A stretch of 64,000 bases of DNA. It comes from Pseudomonas sp. WS 5079. GTDB lineage: Bacteria > Pseudomonadota > Gammaproteobacteria > Pseudomonadales > Pseudomonadaceae. Position 1 is the stretch's first letter; every line of letters starts with the position of its first letter. This document shows, in pieces, positions 1 to 8,429 of this stretch. The stretch covers positions 186,001 to 250,000 of the forward strand of contig NZ_JAAQWN010000002.1 in NCBI RefSeq assembly GCF_012985465.1, in the 5' to 3' direction. The notes beneath the pieces were generated by a model. It was given only the letters and a program-made list of their open reading frames with translations. It made no database searches and had not been told where the DNA came from. The position numbers were made by a program, and so were the translations under genes.

Positions 1-203
1 AGCAACTGCTGGAGCACCTGAGCGTCAGCCTCGGGCAGTTGAGCGCTCGCCAGCAGCAGATCTTTATCCTCAGCCGCCTGCACGGTTGCAGCTACCAGGA
101 GATTGCCGACCAGTTGCAGGTGTCCTTGAGCACCGTGCAAAAGGAACTGAAATTGATCATGGCCATCTGCATAGGTGTGGCCGAACGGCTCGATCACCCT
201 TAA
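1..203 (+). CDS. ECF sigma factor, FecI type (C-terminal part only)
   Basis: Partial gene cut by the window start; the readable frame begins at base 3 and stops with TAA at 201-203. The visible 66 residues look like sigma-70 region 4: a run with LSARQQQIFILSRL followed by the helix-turn-helix GCSYQEIADQLQVSLSTV, then a short tail. Such ECF factors direct RNA polymerase to the promoter of the cognate TonB receptor. The next two genes are a FecR-type anti-sigma factor and a receptor with an STN signalling domain, the classical sigma/anti-sigma/receptor order; with a heme oxygenase following, it probably belongs to the heme-responsive Hxu/Hur-type group. That specificity is an inference from context. 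Confidence 0.85.
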   Translation, partial: QLLEHLSVSLGQLSARQQQIFILSRLHGCSYQEIADQLQVSLSTVQKELKLIMAICIGVAERLDHP

Positions 204-277
204 GCTTTGTCGGGACAAGCCGACAGCAATGTCACAAAAGCTATTGAATAAAACGTGGCGAAGACCCGAGGAACACC

Positions 278-1246
278 GTGACGGACCCGAACAAACTGCA
301 CCCCCATGAGCTGGCTCATGAGGTGTTGCAACATGCGGCCATGGACCAAGCCCTCGACTGGCTGATCGCTTTGCAGTGCCCGCAGCCTGGCCAGCAAGCC
401 GAGTTCCAGGCCTGGCTGGATGCCGACCCGAGTCACGCCCAAGCCTTCGCCAAAGCCCAGGCCGCCTGGGGCGGTGCGCCGGTACACAGCGCCGCCGTGG
501 CCCTGAATGCGCCGCGCAAGCCCAGCGCCTGGCGGCGCATCAAGCCGCACTGGAAGCCCTTGGCCACGGCGGCGGTGTTGCTGCTGGGGCTGTTCAGCTT
601 CAGCAACCTGCCGGTGCGCCTGCAGGCCGATCATTTGACCGTGGTCGGTGAGCGCCAGCGCCTGCAACTGGATGACGGCTCCAAGGTGCTGCTCAACACC
701 AACTCGGCGTTTTCCAGCACCATCGACGAGCATCAGCGCATCGCCCGCCTGTATCAGGGCGAGGCGTTTTTCGAAGTCGCGGCCAACCGTGGCCTGCCCC
801 TGCAGATCGACGCCGGCCCGGTGCGCGCCAGCGTCAGCGATACGGCGTTTGCCGTGCGCTATCTCAACGGTGAGGCGCAGGTGCAGGTACAACGCGGGGA
901 TGTCGACCTGAGCACCACCTTCGGCAACAACCGGGTGCGCCTGAGTGCCGGCGAGAGCATTCGCGTCGGCCCCAAGGGTTTCGGCCAACCGGCCAAGCTC
1001 GATGCCACCAAGGAACTGGCGTGGGTCCAGGGCCGGCTGGTCTTTGAAAACTGCCCGATGAGCGAGGTGCTGGCAGAGCTGCGGCGCTATTACCCGGGCT
1101 GGATCGTCAATACTAACGAGCAACTGGCCAGCGTCGCCGTGACCGGTAATTACCGTCTGGACCAACCGCTGGACGTGGTGCGTTCCCTGGCCCACATTAC
1201 CTCGGCCAAACTCTCGGAGTTCCCTGCGCTAGTGATTCTCAACTGA
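278..1246 (+). CDS. FecR-family anti-sigma factor (heme signalling)
   Basis: 322 residues from a GTG start, 74 bases after the sigma gene. The N-terminal cytoplasmic part (about 1-85, DUF4880-like, with HEVLQHAAMDQALDWLIALQ) should bind the sigma factor. A single hydrophobic segment near residues 88-107 (ATAAVLLLGLFSF) crosses the inner membrane, followed by the FecR periplasmic domain (about 115-225, starting LTVVGERQRLQLDDGSKVLL) and a C-terminal STN-like region. FecR proteins pass the signal from the ligand-loaded receptor to the sigma factor. Sequence and gene order agree well; the heme signal is inferred from the heme oxygenase downstream. Confidence 0.88.
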   Translation: MTDPNKLHPHELAHEVLQHAAMDQALDWLIALQCPQPGQQAEFQAWLDADPSHAQAFAKAQAAWGGAPVHSAAVALNAPRKPSAWRRIKPHWKPLATAAVLLLGLFSFSNLPVRLQADHLTVVGERQRLQLDDGSKVLLNTNSAFSSTIDEHQRIARLYQGEAFFEVAANRGLPLQIDAGPVRASVSDTAFAVRYLNGEAQVQVQRGDVDLSTTFGNNRVRLSAGESIRVGPKGFGQPAKLDATKELAWVQGRLVFENCPMSEVLAELRRYYPGWIVNTNEQLASVAVTGNYRLDQPLDVVRSLAHITSAKLSEFPALVILN

Positions 1247-1263
1247 GAATAATTATTTTTACT
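1245..1263. promoter_or_regulatory. candidate Fur box
   Basis: An AT-rich 19-mer, GAGAATAATTATTTTTACT, overlaps the fecR stop codon and matches 12 of 19 positions of the Fur consensus GATAATGATAATCATTATC by eye. It lies about 100 bases before the receptor start, where Fur or the ECF-sigma promoter would be expected. The match is imperfect and untested. Confidence 0.4.
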
Positions 1264-1361
1264 CGATAGCCACCGCTGGTACGTCTCGTCTTAGCCAATG
1301 CAACTGATTCCTATTTGATTCAGGCTCGCAACTATAAGACTCGTCCCTCGGAGCGCTCTCG

Positions 1362-3929
1362 ATGTCCTCTCGTTTCAACCGCCGGTCCTCTTCGCCTACG
1401 CTGTGCCTGCTGACGGCCGCCATCCTGCTGGCGGGCAGCCCGGTCCTCACGGCCACTGCCGCCGAACCCGCGGCGCGCAGCCACGCCAACTACACCTTCA
1501 GCATTGAGCAGCAATCCCTGGTCTCGGCACTCAACGCCTTTACCGCCGTCACCGGCTGGCAGATCGGCCTGCCCGCCGAACTGGGCCAAGGGGTTTCCTC
1601 CCCTGGCGTGCGCGGCTCGCTGACCCCGGAAAAAGCCCTGGACCGGCTGTTGGTGGGGACCAACCTGAACTACCGCAAACTGGGCAATAACAACATCGTC
1701 CTGGAAAAGCGCACGGCGGGTAGCGCTCTCACCCTGCAACAAATGACCATCAGCGCCACCCGTACGGAACAGGCGGTCGATAGCGTGCCCAGCACCGTCA
1801 GCGTGCATGAACGCGAGGAGCTGGACCGCCAGAACGTCAACACCATCCGCGAACTGGTGCGCTACGAACCGGGCGTCTCGGTCGGTGGCGCCGGCACCCG
1901 CTCCGGTAATTCCGGCTACAACATTCGCGGCATCGACGGCGACCGCATCCTCACCCAGGTGGACGGTGTAGAGGTGCCGGACAACTTCTTCAACGGCCCG
2001 TACGCCAAGACCCGCCGCAACTATGTCGACCCGGAAATCGTCAAGCGCGTCGAGATTATCCGCGGCCCGGCCTCGGCCCTGTACGGCAGCAGCGCCATCG
2101 GCGGCGCCGTCAGTTACTTCACCCTCGACCCGGACGACATCATCAAGCCCGGCCAGGATGTGGGCGCGCGCCTGAAGACCGGCTACAGCTCGGCGGACGA
2201 AAGCTGGCTGACCTCCGGCACCGTCGCCGGGCGGGTGCAGGACTTCGACGGCTTGCTGCACCTGAGCCAGCGCAATGGCCACGAGATGGAGTCCTACAAC
2301 GGCAACAACGCCACCGGCCTGGCCCGCACCGGCGCCAACCCGGAAGACGTGCGCACCACCAACGTGCTGGCCAAGTTGGGTTGGAACTACGGCGAAGACA
2401 ACCGCCTGGGCCTGACCTACGAGAAGTACAAGGACGACCGCGACATCAACCAGAAAAGCGCGGTAGGCGGGATCTTCCTCGAAGGCCAGGGCATGAATAT
2501 GTACCGTGACCGTCGCGGTAACGACACCATCACACGCGAGCGCTTTGGCCTGGAAAACAAGTTTTCCCTCGACTCGCCGATTGCCGATCACATCAAGACC
2601 AGCCTCAACTACCAGATCGCCAAGACCGACCAGGCCACCAGCGAAATCTATCAGGCCGGCCGCCGCGTACTGCGGACCCGCGACACCCTCTACGAAGAAA
2701 AGCAGTGGGTGTTCGACGCGCAGTTGGACAAGGCCTTCGTCATCGGCGACACCGATCACTTGCTGACCTACGGCACCACGATCAAGCAGCAGAAAGTCAC
2801 CGGTTCGCGCGAAGGTGCGGCGACCTGCCTGGCTGTAGGCGCCGGGTGTACCGCCATTGGCGCACCAAGCCCAACCCCTGCCGACAGCGTGAAAAAAGCC
2901 AGCGACTTCCCCGATCCGACCATCAACAGCTACGCGCTGTTCGCCCAGGATCAGATCAGTTGGAATGACTGGACCTTCCTGCCGAGCGTGCGCTACGACT
3001 ACATCCAGCTCAAACCCAAGCTGACCGAAGAGTTCCTCAATACCACCGACCCTGACCGCAAGTTCCCCCACGACGACTCGAACAAAACCTGGCATCGTTT
3101 CTCGCCAAAACTGGGCGTGACCTACGCACTGACCGAGCAGTACACCTGGTTTGGCCAGTACGCCGAAGGTTTCCGTACGCCATCAGCCAAAGCGCTGTAT
3201 GGCCGTTTTGAAAACCTGGGCGAAGGCTACGTCGTCGAGCCCAACTCGAACCTCAAGCCGGAAACCAGCAAGAGCTACGAAACCGGGATCCGTGGCAACT
3301 TCGACGCAGGCAATTTCGACGTCGCGGTGTTCTATAACAATTACCGCGACTTCATTGACGAGGACAACGCCGCGCTGGGCCCCACCGGCACCATCTTCCA
3401 GCCAGGCAACATCAAGCGTGCCACCATCAAGGGCATGGAGGTCAAAGGGCGCTTGAACCTGGACGCCTTCGGCGCACCGCAAGGCCTGTACACCAAGGGC
3501 GCGATTGCCTACGCCCACGGGCGCAACGACGAAACCGGCCAGCCGCTGAACAGCGTCAACCCGCTCAAGGGTGTGTTCGGCCTGGGCTACGACCAGGACA
3601 CCTACGGTGCGCTGGTCAGCTGGACCCTGGTCAAGAAACAGAACCGGGTCGACAGCGCCACGTTCTTTACCCCGACCGGCATCAAGGCCAATGGCCCGTT
3701 CAAGACCCCGGGCTTTGGCATCGTCGACCTGACCGGCTTCTACAAAGTCACCGACGAGCTGACCGTCAACGGCGGCCTGTACAACCTGACCGACAAGAAA
3801 TACTGGAACTGGGATGACGTGCGCAGCTACGACGGTGTGGGCGAAGCCGGCGTGACGTCGCCAGCCAGCCTGGACCGCCTGACCCAGCCAGGACGCAACT
3901 TTGCGATCAACCTGATCTGGGACATCTGA
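1362..3929 (+). CDS. TonB-dependent heme/hemoprotein receptor with STN signalling domain
   Basis: 855-residue outer-membrane receptor. An N-terminal signal peptide (LCLLTAAILLAGSPVLTATAA) is followed by an STN domain (about 48-110, YTFSIEQQSLVSALNAFTAVTGW), which contacts the FecR protein, then a plug domain (TISATRTEQAVDSVPSTVSV onward) and a 22-strand type barrel. FRTP (in EGFRTPSAKAL) and PNSNLKPE correspond to the FRAP and NPNL boxes of heme/hemoglobin receptors. The protein ends NFAINLIWDI. Together with the upstream sigma/anti-sigma pair this is a cell-surface signalling receptor, closest in layout to HxuA of P. aeruginosa. Heme specificity is supported by the boxes and by the heme oxygenase that follows. 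Confidence 0.88.
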   Translation: MSSRFNRRSSSPTLCLLTAAILLAGSPVLTATAAEPAARSHANYTFSIEQQSLVSALNAFTAVTGWQIGLPAELGQGVSSPGVRGSLTPEKALDRLLVGTNLNYRKLGNNNIVLEKRTAGSALTLQQMTISATRTEQAVDSVPSTVSVHEREELDRQNVNTIRELVRYEPGVSVGGAGTRSGNSGYNIRGIDGDRILTQVDGVEVPDNFFNGPYAKTRRNYVDPEIVKRVEIIRGPASALYGSSAIGGAVSYFTLDPDDIIKPGQDVGARLKTGYSSADESWLTSGTVAGRVQDFDGLLHLSQRNGHEMESYNGNNATGLARTGANPEDVRTTNVLAKLGWNYGEDNRLGLTYEKYKDDRDINQKSAVGGIFLEGQGMNMYRDRRGNDTITRERFGLENKFSLDSPIADHIKTSLNYQIAKTDQATSEIYQAGRRVLRTRDTLYEEKQWVFDAQLDKAFVIGDTDHLLTYGTTIKQQKVTGSREGAATCLAVGAGCTAIGAPSPTPADSVKKASDFPDPTINSYALFAQDQISWNDWTFLPSVRYDYIQLKPKLTEEFLNTTDPDRKFPHDDSNKTWHRFSPKLGVTYALTEQYTWFGQYAEGFRTPSAKALYGRFENLGEGYVVEPNSNLKPETSKSYETGIRGNFDAGNFDVAVFYNNYRDFIDEDNAALGPTGTIFQPGNIKRATIKGMEVKGRLNLDAFGAPQGLYTKGAIAYAHGRNDETGQPLNSVNPLKGVFGLGYDQDTYGALVSWTLVKKQNRVDSATFFTPTGIKANGPFKTPGFGIVDLTGFYKVTDELTVNGGLYNLTDKKYWNWDDVRSYDGVGEAGVTSPASLDRLTQPGRNFAINLIWDI

Positions 3930-4056
3930 CCCATGCAGCCCCACCTCGCCGGTTTTATCGCCGCCGGGGTGAGGATTTTTTACTGTGACGCGTCTTCTTG
4001 TTCGTCTAGTAATAACAGCCTGGCAACAAGGCGCTTTTCCTTCTCAAGGACATCCA

Positions 4057-4665
4057 ATGACCGCTTCCACTACCGCAGAACGCGCAAGCCTGCGCTCCCA
4101 GCGCCTGAACCAGATCACCAACGAGCCGCACACCAAGCTCGATGCCCTGGTCAAGGCTCACGCCCCGTTTGAAACCCAGGCCAACTTCGCCCGTTTCGTG
4201 GTGGCGCAATACCTGTTCCAATCGGAACTGGTGGCGCTGTACAACGATCCCGAGCTGATCAAGCTGGTGCCGGACCTGGCCGAGCGCTGCCGCGCCGAAG
4301 CCGCCAAGCTGGACCTGACCGACCTGGAAACCGAAGTACCCGCCCCCGTGGCCGGTGCCGTGCAGAACCCGAGCAAGGCCCAGGCCCTGGGCTGGCTGTT
4401 CGTGTCCGAAGGTTCCAAGCTGGGCGCAGCGTTCCTGATCAAGCGTGCCGTCGGCCTGGGCCTGAGCGAAACCTTCGGTGCCCGCCACCTGGGCGAGCCA
4501 GCCGGTGGTCGTGCAGAAGGCTGGAAGAGCTTCACCCGCACCCTCGACAGCCTGGAACTGAGCGCCGAAGAAGAAGCCGCAGCAGAAAAAGGTGCCGTGG
4601 ATGCGTTTGTACGCTTCACCGTGTTGCTGGAACAGGCGTACGCTAGCGCCCCAGAACTGGCCTGA
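4057..4665 (+). CDS. hemO: biliverdin-producing heme oxygenase, HemO/PigA type
   Basis: 202 residues. The start at 4057 is preferred over an in-frame upstream ATG because AAGGA lies 7 bases before it and because HemO proteins begin about here. The enzyme opens heme to biliverdin, CO and Fe2+ in the cytoplasm. The proximal heme ligand is probably His25 in TNEPHTKL; the GWLFVSEGSKLGAAFL segment is the distal-helix signature and FGARHL..GGRAQGWKSF-like residues follow. Similarity to P. aeruginosa PigA/HemO is high throughout. Sitting right after the receptor it completes a heme capture and iron release unit. PigA gives beta/delta biliverdin; whether this copy does so cannot be read here. Confidence 0.93.
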   Translation: MTASTTAERASLRSQRLNQITNEPHTKLDALVKAHAPFETQANFARFVVAQYLFQSELVALYNDPELIKLVPDLAERCRAEAAKLDLTDLETEVPAPVAGAVQNPSKAQALGWLFVSEGSKLGAAFLIKRAVGLGLSETFGARHLGEPAGGRAEGWKSFTRTLDSLELSAEEEAAAEKGAVDAFVRFTVLLEQAYASAPELA

Positions 4666-4704
4666 TCGCGCTGCTGGAATGCAATGAATGTGAGAGCGGG
4701 ATTG

Positions 4705-4791
4705 TGTGGGAGCGGGCTTGCCTGCGATAGCATCGCTGCGGTCTAACTGATACACCGCAGCGTCTGCATCGCAGGCAAGCCAGCTCCCACA
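4705..4791. repeat. REP pair (inverted, long hairpin)
   Basis: TGTGGGAGCGGGCTTGCCTG at the left is repeated in inverted form at the right (ending CAAGCCAGCTCCCACA), with a shorter inner repeat CTGCGGT...ACCGCAG. This is a typical Pseudomonas REP doublet between hemO and the DUF454 gene; it may also act as a transcription barrier. Confidence 0.85.
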
Positions 4792-4843
4792 TGTTGATCG
4801 CGCTCCATTTTCAGATTTTTCGAAACCCTGACAAATCGTACCT

Positions 4844-5248
4844 ATGACAGCCCCCGCCCAATCCTCCTCCAAACTCGCCCGAATCCTGTTCGGCCTGCTG
4901 GCCTATGTCAGCCTGGGGATCGGCTTGATCGCGATTGTCGTGCCGGGCCTGCCCACCACCGAATTCATCCTGCTGGCCGCCTGGGCCGCCACCAAGAGCT
5001 CGCCGCGCCTGAGCGCCTGGCTGGAAAACCACCGGCTGTTCGGGCCGATCCTGTTCAACTGGCGCAATGGCAAGATCATCGCCCGTCGGGCCAAGGTCAG
5101 TGCCACCGTGAGCATGTTGCTGTGTGCCGGCCTGATGCTGGTGATGCTCGATCACGGCTGGCCGATCTACCTGGCCATCGCCGGTATGAGCCTGGGCAAC
5201 CTGTGGATCTGGTCACGTCCCGAACGCCTGGCGCGAACCGCTGCCTGA
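4844..5248 (+). CDS. YbaN-family (DUF454) inner-membrane protein
   Basis: 134 residues. Two hydrophobic stretches near the N-terminus (GLLAYVSLGIGLIAIVVPGLPTTEFILLA) and two near the C-terminus (TVSMLLCAGLMLVML and WPIYLAIAGMSL) suggest a small inner-membrane protein. The PGLPTTEFILLAAWA and SPRLSAWLENHRLFGPIL signatures are characteristic of the DUF454/YbaN family, whose biochemical role is unknown. In some Pseudomonas and enterics the family lies near heme or iron genes, which matches its position after hemO, but a REP pair separates the two and a shared transcript is uncertain. Confidence 0.8.
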   Translation: MTAPAQSSSKLARILFGLLAYVSLGIGLIAIVVPGLPTTEFILLAAWAATKSSPRLSAWLENHRLFGPILFNWRNGKIIARRAKVSATVSMLLCAGLMLVMLDHGWPIYLAIAGMSLGNLWIWSRPERLARTAA

Positions 5249-5374
5249 GCGCCCTACCGCTCATCGCCTATTCCTCATGAATTACCCGTCGGTGCCGATG
5301 TTCCGGGCATAGCGCCGAATGGACTTGGCCGTTGCCCTGCTTGCACACCAACAAGTCCAATCGCGAGTAAGCCC

Positions 5375-7513
5375 ATGTTCGACACCCTCTCCATCCGCTT
5401 GAAAATCGTGCTGCTGTCCGGTCTCTGCCTGTTGGGGGTGATTGCGCTGATCGTCAGCCTGAATATCTACCAGTCCAACCAGAACGACCAACTGGTCAGC
5501 GCGTCCAGCTCGCGCATGCTCACCGCCAGCGTGGAGAACCTGCTCCAGGCCAAGGCCGCCGAGCAGGCCGTGCAGGTGCAGAAAGCCTTCGGCGAGAGCC
5601 TGTTGGTGGTCACCGCCCTCGCCGACCAGGTCAAGGACCTGCGCAACATGGCCGCCAAGCGTTCGCTGGAAGCGGCCACCGTGCGCGAGGAACTCAACCA
5701 GCGGATCAAGACTGCGTTCGAGCGCAATACCAAGGTGCTGGGGATCTGGTTGTCGTTTGAACCCAACGGCCTGGATGGCAAGGACAGCGAATTTATCGAC
5801 GACAAGCTGCGCGCCTCCAACGAGGCCGGGCGGTTCTCCAGCTACTGGAGCCGTGCCGGTGGCGAAGGGCTGAACACCGTGATGGTGGAAGCGGACCTGA
5901 CCAAGACCACCCTCAACCTCAGCGGTACGCCCTACAACATCTGGTACACCTGCCCACGGGATACCCGCAACGTCTGCCTGCTGGACCCATACGCCGATGA
6001 AGTCGCCGGCAAGTCGATGCTGATGACCACCATCTCCCTGCCGCTGCTGGCCGACGGCAAGGTCATTGGGGTGATCGGCGTCGACATTGCGCTGGATGCC
6101 CTGCAAGCGGCGGCCAATACCGCGCAAAAAGAGCTGTTTGACGGCGCCGGGATCATGGAAATCCTCTCCAGCAGTGGCCTGATTGCCAGCTACAGCGGCG
6201 AGCCGGACAAGGTCGGCAAGAGCATCGTCGATGTGCTCGGCGCCGAAGGCAAAGAGATCGTGCAACTGCTGGCCAGTGACACGCGCAAGGTCCGCGAGCA
6301 GGACGATACGATTCGCGCGGTGTATCCGGTCAAGCCGATTGCCGATGCCAAGCCTTGGGGCGTGGTGATCAAACTGCCCAAGGACGTGCTGCTGGCCGAC
6401 TCGGTCAAGCTGCAAGGGGTGCTCGACGAGGCCCAGGCCCGTGGCACGCTGCAAGCGCTGTTGGTCGGCGCCGTGGCCGGCCTGCTGGGCCTGCTGCTGA
6501 TGTGGCTGACCGCTACCGGCGTGACCCGCCCGATCAACAGCGTGGCGGCGATGCTCAAGGACATTGCCAGCGGCGACGGCGACCTGACCCAACGCCTGGC
6601 CTACACGAAAAAAGACGAACTGGGGGAGCTGGTCAGTTGGTTCAACCGCTTCCTCGACAAACTGCAACCGACCATCGCCCAGATCAAGCAGAGCATCACC
6701 GAAGCCCGCGGCACCGCCGACCAGTCCTCGGAAATCGCCCGCCAGACCAGCGAAGGCATGCAGGTACAGTTCCGCGAGATCGACCAGGTGGCAACCGCCT
6801 CCAACGAGATGAGCGCCACCGCCCATGATGTGGCCAACAGCGCCTCAAACGCGGCCAGTGCAGCGCGCGGCGCCGATCAATCGGCCCGCGAAGGCCTGGC
6901 GATTATCGAGCGCAGCACCCGCGATATCACCACCCTCGCCGAAGAAGTCAGCAAGGCGGTGACCGAAGTCGAAGCCCTGGCGGTCAACAGCGAGCAGATC
7001 GGCTCGGTGCTGGAGGTGATCCGCAGCATTGCCGAGCAGACCAACCTGCTGGCCCTCAATGCCGCGATTGAAGCCGCGCGCGCCGGGGAAAGCGGGCGGG
7101 GGTTTGCGGTAGTGGCGGACGAGGTACGTAACCTGGCGCGGCGCACCCAGGATTCGGTGGAAGAAATCCGCCTGGTGATCGAACGCATCCAGAGCGCGAC
7201 CCGTGGGGTGGTGACCACCATGCATTCGAGCCAGAGCCAGGCACAGAACAACGCCGGGCAGATCCAGCAGGCGGTCCAGGCCCTGGGCAAGATCAGCGAT
7301 GCGGTGACGGTGATCAGCGACATGAACCTGCAAATCGCCAGCGCCGCCGAAGAACAGAGCGCCGTGGCCGAAGAGGTCAACCGCAACGTTTCGGCGATCC
7401 GTACCGTGACCGAGACGTTGACTGGCCAGGCCACTGAATCAGCGGCGATCAGCAGCCAATTGAATGCATTGGCCAATCAGCAGATGAAACTGATGGATCA
7501 GTTCCGGGTGTAA
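5375..7513 (+). CDS. methyl-accepting chemotaxis protein with periplasmic Cache-type sensor
   Basis: 712 residues. A transmembrane helix (about 10-30, [19 protein letters not shown]) is followed by a large periplasmic region (about 35-355) of double-Cache type, with [27 protein letters not shown] as the typical Cache strand. A second helix (about 362-385, [16 protein letters not shown]), a HAMP domain (to about 435) and the cytoplasmic signalling domain follow; the conserved hairpin tip reads [19 protein letters not shown] near residue 560. No C-terminal NWETF-like CheR-binding pentapeptide is seen. It should modulate CheA and flagellar rotation in response to a small molecule. The ligand cannot be deduced; the amino-acid motif of PctA-type sensors is not evident. 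Confidence 0.92.
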   Translation: MFDTLSIRLKIVLLSGLCLLGVIALIVSLNIYQSNQNDQLVSASSSRMLTASVENLLQAKAAEQAVQVQKAFGESLLVVTALADQVKDLRNMAAKRSLEAATVREELNQRIKTAFERNTKVLGIWLSFEPNGLDGKDSEFIDDKLRASNEAGRFSSYWSRAGGEGLNTVMVEADLTKTTLNLSGTPYNIWYTCPRDTRNVCLLDPYADEVAGKSMLMTTISLPLLADGKVIGVIGVDIALDALQAAANTAQKELFDGAGIMEILSSSGLIASYSGEPDKVGKSIVDVLGAEGKEIVQLLASDTRKVREQDDTIRAVYPVKPIADAKPWGVVIKLPKDVLLADSVKLQGVLDEAQARGTLQALLVGAVAGLLGLLLMWLTATGVTRPINSVAAMLKDIASGDGDLTQRLAYTKKDELGELVSWFNRFLDKLQPTIAQIKQSITEARGTADQSSEIARQTSEGMQVQFREIDQVATASNEMSATAHDVANSASNAASAARGADQSAREGLAIIERSTRDITTLAEEVSKAVTEVEALAVNSEQIGSVLEVIRSIAEQTNLLALNAAIEAARAGESGRGFAVVADEVRNLARRTQDSVEEIRLVIERIQSATRGVVTTMHSSQSQAQNNAGQIQQAVQALGKISDAVTVISDMNLQIASAAEEQSAVAEEVNRNVSAIRTVTETLTGQATESAAISSQLNALANQQMKLMDQFRV

Positions 7514-7544
7514 GCCCAGGTCCTGAAAACAATGAAATACCCCA

Positions 7545-7562
7545 TGTGGGAGGGGACTTGCC
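7545..7562. repeat. solitary half REP
   Basis: TGTGGGAGGGGACTTGCC is a diverged single copy of the REP arm, 50 bases before a complete REP pair. Confidence 0.5.
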
Positions 7563-7613
7563 CTAATGCCGATCAGTTAAGCGAACGCAATGCTCAAAGC
7601 AGTGAAGATCAAA

Positions 7614-7702
7614 TGTGGGAGCGGGCTTGCTCGCGAATGCGGTGGGTCAGTAATGAATGTTTTGACTGACCCACCGCATTCGCGAGCAAGCCCGCTCCCA
7701 CA
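7614..7702. repeat. REP pair with near-perfect long hairpin
   Basis: The left arm TGTGGGAGCGGGCTTGCTCG continues through CGAATGCGGTGGGTCAGT and the right arm is its almost exact inverse, giving one hairpin with arms of about 38 bases. It sits between the convergent chemoreceptor and nitroreductase genes, where it may also serve as a terminator. Confidence 0.88.
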
Positions 7703-7717
7703 TAGATTTGCGGTGGG

Positions 7718-8281
7718 TCAGAGACCGGTCCAGGCGCTGACAAACGCCGTGATGTCTTCTTTGGCCGCCGTACGCGGCGGGTTCTGCGCGGTCCCCAGAT
7801 AAAGGAAGCCAATCACTTCCTCACCCGCGCTCAACCCCAGGCCCTTGGCCACATGCGCCGAATACGACAACTCGCCGGTGCGCCACACCGCACCGATCCC
7901 CTGGGCATACGCCGCCAGCAAAATACCGTGGGCCGCACAGGCCGCCGCCAGCAACTGCTCGGACTTGGGCACCTTGAAGTGTTCCTGCAGACGGGCAATC
8001 ACCACCACCACCAGCGGCGCACGCAATGGGCCGTTCTGCGCCTTGTCGATCACCGCTTGCGGGGCCTCGGGGTCTTGCAGGCGGGCCGCTTCGGCCAGCA
8101 GGGTGCCCATTTGCTCACGGGCCGCGCCTTCCACGGTGAGGAAGCGCCAAGGCCGCAGTTGGCCGTGATCCGGTGCACGCATGGCTGCCGCGAACAGCAC
8201 TTCGCGCTGCTCGGCAGTGGGGGCCGGCTCCAGCAGGCGCGGTACGGAAACACGGTTGAGCAAAGCGTCGAGAGCCTGCAT
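7718..8281 (-). CDS. nitroreductase-family flavoprotein, YdjA type
   Basis: 187 residues starting at 8281, chosen because GGAGG precedes this ATG by 7 bases on the minus strand. Single-domain FMN-dependent NAD(P)H oxidoreductase; the N-terminal signature RVSVPRLLEPAPT, then APDHGQLRPWRFLTVEG and, toward the C-terminus, GIGAVWRTGELSY and FLYLGTA match the YdjA subgroup, which has small dimers with FMN between subunits. The natural substrate is unknown. It is transcribed convergently to the chemoreceptor and divergently from the di-heme operon. Confidence 0.88.
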   Translation of the reverse strand: MQALDALLNRVSVPRLLEPAPTAEQREVLFAAAMRAPDHGQLRPWRFLTVEGAAREQMGTLLAEAARLQDPEAPQAVIDKAQNGPLRAPLVVVVIARLQEHFKVPKSEQLLAAACAAHGILLAAYAQGIGAVWRTGELSYSAHVAKGLGLSAGEEVIGFLYLGTAQNPPRTAAKEDITAFVSAWTGL

Positions 8282-8338
8282 TGGCCACCTCCAGGAAAAA
8301 TGTGCGGCCATTCTAGCGGGAATGCATCAGATTGGAGC

Positions 8339-8360
8339 AAACGATAATTGCTCTTATTCA
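8339..8360. promoter_or_regulatory. possible Fur box before the di-heme/imelysin operon
   Basis: AAACGATAATTGCTCTTATTCA holds one good GATAAT half and a weaker TTATTC half. Imelysin operons are usually iron repressed, which makes Fur control plausible; the match alone is weak. Confidence 0.3.
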
Positions 8361-8429
8361 ATCCGCCCCGCCCTGTTAGACTTTGCCCCCTGAATTTCAT
8401 CCACCGTCGCCCGTCTTCCAGGATTATCG

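Noticed and set aside
3930..4056. Possible terminator hairpin between receptor and hemO (CCTCGCCGG ... CCGGGGTGAGG, then T run)
   Set aside because: The arms pair poorly and need bulges; not strong enough to call a terminator, though partial attenuation is possible.
5282..6826. 514-codon minus-strand frame opposite the chemoreceptor
   Set aside because: Antisense shadow; no start site and His/Gln/Gly-rich product.
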